DNA from: Balneolales bacterium
Lineage (GTDB): Bacteria > Bacteroidota > Rhodothermia > Balneolales > Balneolaceae
Reading direction: 5' to 3'
DNA: 10,017 nt
Assembly (NCBI GenBank): GCA_022360375.1
Contig: JAKSCW010000110.1
Coordinates: forward strand, 1-10,017
The notes below the pieces were generated by a model that worked only from the letters and a program-made list of their open reading frames with translations, was not told the DNA's origin and made no database searches. The position numbers and the translations under genes were made by a program. Shown here in pieces: positions 5,717-10,017 of this stretch; within the stretch, counting starts at the first letter, position 1, and every line of letters starts with the position of its first letter.

Positions 5717-7834
5717 TTAAAGAACGCGTACTACTTGATAAGTGATGAGTGAACAAAGATACGCTAAAACGGTCATGTAAGTAAACATGGCAACAGGCCA
5801 TTTCCAGGAATTGGTTTCCCGTCTTACAATGGCAATTGTGCTCATGCACTGCATTGCCAGGGCAAAGAAAACCATAAGGGATAAAGCGGTTGCTAAAGAA
5901 AACACAGGTTGCCCTGTTTCGGGGTTAATATCGTTGATCAGTTTCTCTTTTAGTGTAGAAATATCTTCGCCATCATCTTCGATGCTATAAATGGTACTCA
6001 GAGTCCCGACCATGACTTCCCGGGCCGCAAACGATGTAAGTAACCCTATTCTTATTTTCCAGTCGAATCCCAAGGGCTCGATTGCCGGTTCAATAATCTG
6101 GCCAAACCTTCCTGCAAAGCTGTGTCGTAGCTCATACGATTCTATTGATTCAGTCGGTAACGCATTGGTTTCATATTCTTCGGACCCCACTTCCGGAAAC
6201 GATGCCAAAAACCAGAGAATAATAGAAATTGCGACGATTACTTTTCCAGCCTCTACCACAAAAACCCGGCCTCGGTCCAACGTGTTCTGTACAACTACCG
6301 ACCATTTCGGCATTTTGTAGGATGGGAGCTCCATGATAAACGGAGTTTGCTTTCCGGTTGGGAAAATCCGCTTCATAACTGCAGCAGCCAATACAGCCAT
6401 CACAATTCCAAAAATATAAAGCCCAAAGAATGTAACTCCCTGCAAAGTAAATATTCCTAATACAGTAGTTGAAGGAACGAATGCAGCAATAAGCAACGCA
6501 TATACCGGAAGGCGTGCCGAACACGCCATGAATGGAAGTACCATGATGGTAATGATCCTGTCACGCCAGTTTTCTATAGAACGCGCTGCCATAATCCCGG
6601 GAATGGCACAGGCAAAGCCCGACATTAGCGGCACCACCGATCGGCCATGGAGTCCAACTTTGGTCATGAATCCATCCATTACAAATGCAGCCCGAGCCAT
6701 ATACCCGGTACCTTCCAGAACATAAATGAACAGGAATAAAAAGATAATTTGTGGAAGAAAAATGATTACACCCCCTAAACCGGCAATCACTCCTTCCACC
6801 AATAAATCATTCAGCATACCTGGTGGAAGTGCATTTGCCACCCAGCTTGCCGCTCCAACAAAAACCAGGTCGATGAAATCCATAAAAGGAGCAGACCAGG
6901 AAAAAATGGATTGGAACATCACCAACAATACAAAAGTAAAAATCAACGGCCCGAAAACTTTATGAGTAACAAAGGCATCAATTCTGTCTGTAAGTGTTTT
7001 TTTGTTTTCTGAGTTTTGAACCGCTGCATCTAAAGTAGTTTCTCCGATGAAATCATATCGTTGAATAACTTCAGTTGCTAATGGATTACCCCCGTTTTGT
7101 TCAATAATGGCACGGGCTTTAGCGATTACCTTTTTTCCTTTTTCAACTTCAGCAAAAGTGTAAAAAGCCCCGATGAATTCCCCTTCTGAAATAAGCCTTA
7201 ATGCTTCAATAGTCCTTGCTCTTTCCGGGATATCGGTATACGGCTCAATCCATTCTGAAATGACAAGTTCACTAGCTTTTTTAAGATTAGAATCTGTTAG
7301 CCACTTTAACGGTGTACTACGCCCGGGAGTAATAGAACCGATCACATGCTTTAGTTGCTCAATGCTTTCTTTTTGCTTTGCCGAAATAGCGACTACCGGA
7401 ATTCCTAAATTCTGTTCTAATGCCTTTTCATCAATACTTATTCCTTTCCCTTCCGCCTCGTCCATCATGTTTAAAACCAAAACCATAGGAAGGTTTAAAT
7501 CGATGATTTGGGTTACCAGGAAAAGATTCCGATCCAAATTTGTGGCATCTGCAACAACAAGAACAAGATCAGGAGACTCTTCATGTTCATAGCTCCCTAT
7601 AAGCGCCTCATAGGCAATGCGCTCATCCAGTTTTTTGTAGTTTAAACTATAAGCACCAGGCAGATCAACTACCTTATGAAGAACCCCGTTTATAATTGCG
7701 GTGCCAACCTTTCGTTCTACGGTTATGCCCGGGTAGTTTGCAATTTTTTGCCGAAGCCCGGTTAGCGCATTAAAAATGGTCGATTTTCCTGTATTCGGAT
7801 TTCCAACTAGCGCTATGGTAAGAGGCGTTTTCAA
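5717..7834 (-). CDS. feoB: ferrous iron transport protein B
   Basis: A 705-residue GTPase-coupled inner-membrane Fe2+ transporter. The cytosolic G domain shows G1 GNPNTGKS (11-18), G2 Thr38 in PGITVE, G3 DLPG (57-60), G4 NMMD (122-125) and G5 SAK (151-153). A helical GDI-like region follows to about 280, then the membrane domain (about 290-705). Two Gate regions are visible: VPLMSGFACAIPG (401-413, Cys409) with PFMACSARLPVYALL (434-448, Cys438), and later LTSFAAREVMVGTL (599-612) with ALAMQCMSTIAIV (658-670, Cys663). The start codon is TTG (7834-7832): an in-frame stop lies four codons upstream, no ATG intervenes, and the P-loop needs this N-terminus. An AAAGGG lies 5 nt upstream. It starts 1 nt after the feoA stop, so translation is coupled. 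Confidence 0.97.
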   Translation of the reverse strand: MKTPLTIALVGNPNTGKSTIFNALTGLRQKIANYPGITVERKVGTAIINGVLHKVVDLPGAYSLNYKKLDERIAYEALIGSYEHEESPDLVLVVADATNLDRNLFLVTQIIDLNLPMVLVLNMMDEAEGKGISIDEKALEQNLGIPVVAISAKQKESIEQLKHVIGSITPGRSTPLKWLTDSNLKKASELVISEWIEPYTDIPERARTIEALRLISEGEFIGAFYTFAEVEKGKKVIAKARAIIEQNGGNPLATEVIQRYDFIGETTLDAAVQNSENKKTLTDRIDAFVTHKVFGPLIFTFVLLVMFQSIFSWSAPFMDFIDLVFVGAASWVANALPPGMLNDLLVEGVIAGLGGVIIFLPQIIFLFLFIYVLEGTGYMARAAFVMDGFMTKVGLHGRSVVPLMSGFACAIPGIMAARSIENWRDRIITIMVLPFMACSARLPVYALLIAAFVPSTTVLGIFTLQGVTFFGLYIFGIVMAVLAAAVMKRIFPTGKQTPFIMELPSYKMPKWSVVVQNTLDRGRVFVVEAGKVIVAISIILWFLASFPEVGSEEYETNALPTESIESYELRHSFAGRFGQIIEPAIEPLGFDWKIRIGLLTSFAAREVMVGTLSTIYSIEDDGEDISTLKEKLINDINPETGQPVFSLATALSLMVFFALAMQCMSTIAIVRRETNSWKWPVAMFTYMTVLAYLCSLITYQVVRVL

Positions 7835-7835
7835 A

Positions 7836-8057
7836 TCAACCCTTTAACTCAATGCTTTTGGCTTCCGTTTCCCTTAAAGAAAGGAGCCCACCGCGAACTC
7901 TAATCTCAATTGGGTACCCCGTTGGAGCTTTTCGTAATACTTCAATTCGGATACCTGGGGTAATACCCATTTCCAGAATCCGGGTAGTTTCGGATCCGGT
8001 AATATTGATTACCGTAAACGTCCCCGGGGACTTTATTTCAGAAAGAAAAAGATTCAT
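7836..8057 (-). CDS. feoA: ferrous iron transport protein A (canonical copy)
   Basis: A 73-residue cytosolic SH3-like protein that supports FeoB-dependent Fe2+ uptake. The family pattern is clear: RILEMGITPGIRIEVLRKAP (26-45), then YPIEIRVRGGLLSLRETEAKSIEL, which is the standard FeoA core. Its ATG overlaps the stop of the upstream feoA-like gene by one base (TAATG), and its stop is 1 nt before feoB. This is the closer of the two copies to ordinary FeoA and the one directly coupled to feoB. Confidence 0.93.
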   Translation of the reverse strand: MNLFLSEIKSPGTFTVINITGSETTRILEMGITPGIRIEVLRKAPTGYPIEIRVRGGLLSLRETEAKSIELKG

Positions 8058-8278
8058 TAATTCAGGGAAGTAACAAAAATTGATTTGGCCAGATTTCCAG
8101 CAATTGCTAATCGTGTTTCCCCAACTTGTAAAATCACATTGTCTTGATTGGATATAATTGTTCCTTTAGCACCTTGTACGCACCCCATCTCATTTAACCG
8201 ATATACGTCATCGTGTTGGCAATTCAAACTCTGAACTTCGACTCTTTCACCATCCTTGGTAAGTGTAAGCGGATACAT
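8057..8278 (-). CDS. second FeoA-domain protein, first gene of the feo operon
   Basis: Also 73 residues and FeoA-like, but more divergent. It shows RLNEMGCVQGAKGTIISNQD (27-46) and VILQVGETRLAIAGNLAKSI (48-67), aligning to the same SH3-like core as the next gene but with little identity. It has two cysteines (20, 34), which the other copy lacks. Tandem feoA genes before feoB are known in several phyla; whether both bind FeoB or one has another role is not settled. It overlaps the next feoA by one base. Only a weak AGAAG precedes its ATG. The probable operon promoter and a 19-bp dyad lie within about 30 nt upstream. Confidence 0.88.
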   Translation of the reverse strand: MYPLTLTKDGERVEVQSLNCQHDDVYRLNEMGCVQGAKGTIISNQDNVILQVGETRLAIAGNLAKSIFVTSLN

Positions 8279-8288
8279 TTATACTTCT

Positions 8289-8307
8289 ATTTATACCTGG
8301 TCTAAAT
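8289..8307. promoter_or_regulatory. candidate metalloregulator operator and -10 box of the feo operon
   Basis: ATTTATACCTGGTCTAAAT is a dyad with 9-bp arms (8 of 9 pairs match) around a single central base. On the minus strand it contains TATAAA (8295-8290), a reasonable -10 box, so a bound protein would block initiation. It starts 11 nt upstream of the first feoA ATG. Iron-uptake operons are usually repressed by Fur or DtxR-type proteins at such dyads; which family acts here cannot be told, and no regulator gene is in the window. No convincing -35 is seen. Confidence 0.5.
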
Positions 8308-8346
8308 TAAGATACCATTTCTGGTAAAAAGAATGAATCCTATTTT

Positions 8347-8970
8347 CTAAAGAACTGATTCAGGATGAACTTCTTCTGTGCCATGGGGGGGGCGGTTTAA
8401 ACTCCAGGTTTCGAAGAAGAATTTTTGCTCTGAAGAAATGCGTTTCCCGTTCATCGAGAAGAAACGAAATGGATCAGGTAAAAGTGCCTGTAACGGGTAA
8501 AAGAAATTAGTGTAGATATTCTTTTTGCTAAAGAATTGGAGGTCGAATCCATTCTGAGCTTCTTTTTTGAAGAGTACAATTAAACCCTGCTCCAGGTATT
8601 CTCTCAATTTTTCATTGGTCATCCCGGTATCAGAAGAATCGACCTTATTCCCAAAAATGATAAAACTCTCTTTTTCCATTTGATCGATCATTACTTCCAG
8701 TGATTCCCCATTTTTATATAAAGGAAAGACTTTCATGTCCCTTAAGATAATTTCAAAAGTATTCAAAAGCCGACCATACGCCTCCAGCACATTGAAGCCA
8801 AAAGTATTCACCCGTAAATCGGTACCTGAAAAGTATAAGGTTGAAAAAGTAGGGTCAGGTTGGGTGAACATTGCGAGGGGATTCCCTTCCTCCATATTTG
8901 GCAGTGGAGCCAGATCATCCAGCCGTTGATCGTGATGGAAAACAAGTTTCAGGATATTGGTTTTTGGCAT
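8347..8970 (-). CDS. hypothetical protein, 207 residues
   Basis: I do not recognise this protein. It is soluble, with no signal peptide or membrane segment, rich in Phe (many in the last third: DLQFFSKKNIYTNFFYPL, PDPFRFFS, KFFFETW), with mixed charge. The start ATG at 8970 gives MPKTNILKLVFHHDQ and is the first in the frame after the hairpin at 8991-9018. It lies 68 nt upstream of the feo operon on the same strand and 78 nt downstream of the pyrophosphatase gene. The dyad in front of the feo genes argues that feo has its own promoter. Codon use and coding strength along the whole length look like its neighbours, so I consider it real. A C8 tract lies in codons 193-196. Confidence 0.75.
   Translation of the reverse strand: MPKTNILKLVFHHDQRLDDLAPLPNMEEGNPLAMFTQPDPTFSTLYFSGTDLRVNTFGFNVLEAYGRLLNTFEIILRDMKVFPLYKNGESLEVMIDQMEKESFIIFGNKVDSSDTGMTNEKLREYLEQGLIVLFKKEAQNGFDLQFFSKKNIYTNFFYPLQALLPDPFRFFSMNGKRISSEQKFFFETWSLNRPPHGTEEVHPESVL
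8385..8392 (-). repeat. C8 homopolymer (G8 on plus strand) inside the hypothetical gene
   Basis: Eight identical bases encode part of Arg193-Pro194-Pro195-His196, twelve codons from the stop. Loss of one base would change the tail to MAQKKFILNQFFRK, and gain of one base would give PWHRRSSS. Tracts of this length slip in replication and are also a common place for sequencing indels. Confidence 0.7.
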
Positions 8971-8972
8971 GA

Positions 8973-8985
8973 TACAGGGTCTGTA
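8973..8985. promoter_or_regulatory. short dyad just upstream of the hypothetical gene
   Basis: TACAGGGTCTGTA has perfect 5-bp arms around a 3-bp centre and ends 2 nt before the ATG at 8970. It could be a repressor site or a translation-blocking structure; with one copy only, its role is unproven. Confidence 0.3.
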
Positions 8986-8990
8986 AATAC

Positions 8991-9018
8991 GTAAGGGCGT
9001 ATTGTGATACGCCCTTAC
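8991..9018. repeat. perfect 12-bp palindromic hairpin repeat
   Basis: GTAAGGGCGTAT and ATACGCCCTTAC form a perfect stem with a TGTG loop, in the 78-nt gap between the pyrophosphatase gene and the hypothetical gene. The 'GTAGGGGCG...CGCCCCTAC' style is a palindrome type I recall as dispersed in many environmental genomes (REP- or MITE-like). On the minus strand it follows the pyrophosphatase stop by about 30 nt. It could act as a 3'-end mRNA stabiliser, but no U-run follows, so it is not a standard terminator. Confidence 0.7.
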
Positions 9019-9048
9019 AAATGATATACAATAAAACCAGGAGTTGTG

Positions 9049-10017
9049 TTAAATCATGGTTGCAATTACCAATGCAACCACGCTCATCAACTTCAGAAGT
9101 ATATTCAAAGATGGTCCGGAAGTATCCTTGAATGGATCCCCAACCGTATCACCAACAACAGCGGCCTTATGTGGCTCAGAACCTTTCTTGTAATCTACGC
9201 CATTTACATTAACGCCTTCTTCAACCATTTTCTTGGCATTATCCCAGGCACCACCTGCATTCGATTGGAAAAGGGCCATTAATACCCCGGCTGAAGTTAC
9301 ACCTGCAAGCAGACCACCTAACATCTCAGCTCCACCAATGAACCCGAAAAGAACAGGAACAATTACTGCAAGTAATCCAGGAAGTACCATTTCCCGAATG
9401 GACGCAGTAGTAGATATCTCCACACATTTTTCGTATTCCGCCTTACCGTCAGCGGCTTCAAAAGTAGCGCGATCTTCTTTGCTCCATTCATCCATTTCTT
9501 TACCTTCGTTCTTGTTCATTACATCCAGGGCAGCTCTCAATTCCGGAATATCACGGAATTGACGACGAACTTCTTCAATCATACTCATCGCTGCACGACC
9601 TACTGCCTGCATTGAAAGCGCAGAAAACAGGAATGGTAACATAGCACCTACAAAAAGGGAAGCCATTACTGTGGGTTTCGTTATATCAATTCCAGTTAAA
9701 GGAACTTCATGTGTTGCATTATAAGCAGTAATGAACGCTGCAAATAGTGCTAATGCCGTTAAAGCCGCAGAACCGATCGCAAAACCTTTTCCAATAGCCG
9801 CGGTTGTATTTCCAACAGCATCTAATTTATCCGTTCGCTCACGAACTTCGCCAGGAAGTTCCGCCATTTCAGCAATACCACCCGCATTATCAGCAATCGG
9901 GCCATAGGCATCTACCGCTAATTGAATCCCCGTAGTAGACAGCATTCCTAAAGCCGCCATCGCAATCCCATAAAGACCAGTCATCTGATACGCAATCAAG
10001 ATAACCGCTGCAATCAC
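9049..10017 (-). CDS. hppA: membrane-bound (K+-dependent type) ion-pumping pyrophosphatase, C-terminal part
   Basis: The frame runs off the window; the GTG at 10017 is internal, and 322 codons of a protein usually near 650-800 residues are seen. These enzymes hydrolyse PPi to pump H+ or Na+ across the inner membrane. Family signatures are present: DAYGPIADNAGGIAEM (36-51 of the fragment), AVGNTTAAIGKGFAIGSAAL (67-86), FQSNAGGAWDNAKK (250-263) and VVGDTVGDPFKDTSGPSLN (287-305), with several TM helices between. The Ala after GNTT (residue 73) is the K+-dependent signature; K+-independent enzymes have Lys there. A charged loop of about 40 residues (about 165-205) is rich in Glu and Lys. The residues that separate Na+ from H+ pumps are outside the window. 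Confidence 0.96.
   Translation of the reverse strand: MIAAVILIAYQMTGLYGIAMAALGMLSTTGIQLAVDAYGPIADNAGGIAEMAELPGEVRERTDKLDAVGNTTAAIGKGFAIGSAALTALALFAAFITAYNATHEVPLTGIDITKPTVMASLFVGAMLPFLFSALSMQAVGRAAMSMIEEVRRQFRDIPELRAALDVMNKNEGKEMDEWSKEDRATFEAADGKAEYEKCVEISTTASIREMVLPGLLAVIVPVLFGFIGGAEMLGGLLAGVTSAGVLMALFQSNAGGAWDNAKKMVEEGVNVNGVDYKKGSEPHKAAVVGDTVGDPFKDTSGPSLNILLKLMSVVALVIATMI

Noticed and set aside
7173..7592. 139-codon plus-strand frame inside feoB
   Set aside because: Antisense shadow of the feoB G domain and linker; no recognisable motifs and no independent ribosome binding signal.
8991..9018. Rho-independent terminator for the pyrophosphatase gene
   Set aside because: The stem is strong, but no T-run follows it on the minus strand, so I call it a palindromic repeat instead.
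9233..9562. 109-codon plus-strand frame inside the pyrophosphatase gene
   Set aside because: Antisense shadow of a well-conserved gene; low-complexity Ser/Pro composition typical of a reversed frame.
1..10017. CRISPR array, tRNA, rRNA, integrase, transposase or toxin-antitoxin genes
   Set aside because: No regularly spaced repeats, cloverleaf, or signature motifs were seen on either strand.

Overview
The window most resembles a chromosome segment from a Balneolota/Bacteroidota-type bacterium (Gracilimonas, Balneola or Rhodohalobacter-like). This is inferred from gene style and intergenic repeats, not from a marker gene. The signs are a PadR gene paired with a large duplicated FtsX/MacB-type permease, a tandem feoA-feoA-feoB cluster, a K+-type membrane pyrophosphatase, and intergenic repeats of a kind common in Bacteroidota-like genomes. 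There are no tRNA, rRNA, CRISPR, phage or insertion-sequence genes. All genes look like ordinary chromosomal genes.

Left part, plus strand (1-4037): the 3' part of an alpha/beta hydrolase related to the hydrolase half of hydrolase/OsmC fusion proteins; an intergenic repeat; then a two-gene unit made of a PadR-family repressor and an 884-residue permease with an N-terminal 'permease prefix' helical domain, two MacB-like extracytoplasmic domains and two FtsX domains, but no adjacent ATPase. This matches the 'duplicated orphan permease plus PadR' arrangement known best from Acidobacteria. The padR promoter region carries two GTAT/ATAC dyads about two helical turns apart.

Middle (4038-5518): a convergent intergenic region with another Bacteroidota-type repeat, then, on the minus strand, pyrF (OMP decarboxylase) and rnhA (RNase HI) overlapping by 8 bp. 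A TATAAT box is placed so that the pyrF mRNA may be leaderless.

Right-middle, minus strand (5578-8278): a compact ferrous-iron uptake operon. It reads feoA - feoA paralogue - feoB (TTG start) - a 45-residue Cys-rich single-TM protein. Gene junctions are 1-bp overlaps or 1-nt gaps. The small last gene is too short for usual ORF cut-offs and is the most useful addition to the annotation. A 19-bp dyad that looks like a metalloregulator operator sits over the probable -10 box in front of the operon.

Right end, minus strand (8347-10017): an unrecognised soluble 207-residue protein with a C8 tract near its 3' end that could switch its tail; a perfect 12-bp palindromic repeat; and the C-terminal 322 codons of a membrane-bound pyrophosphatase, cut by the window edge, which carries the Ala signature of the K+-dependent class.

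I see no clearly new multi-gene system. The best leads are the small Feo protein, the feo operator, the padR operator pair and the C8 tract.
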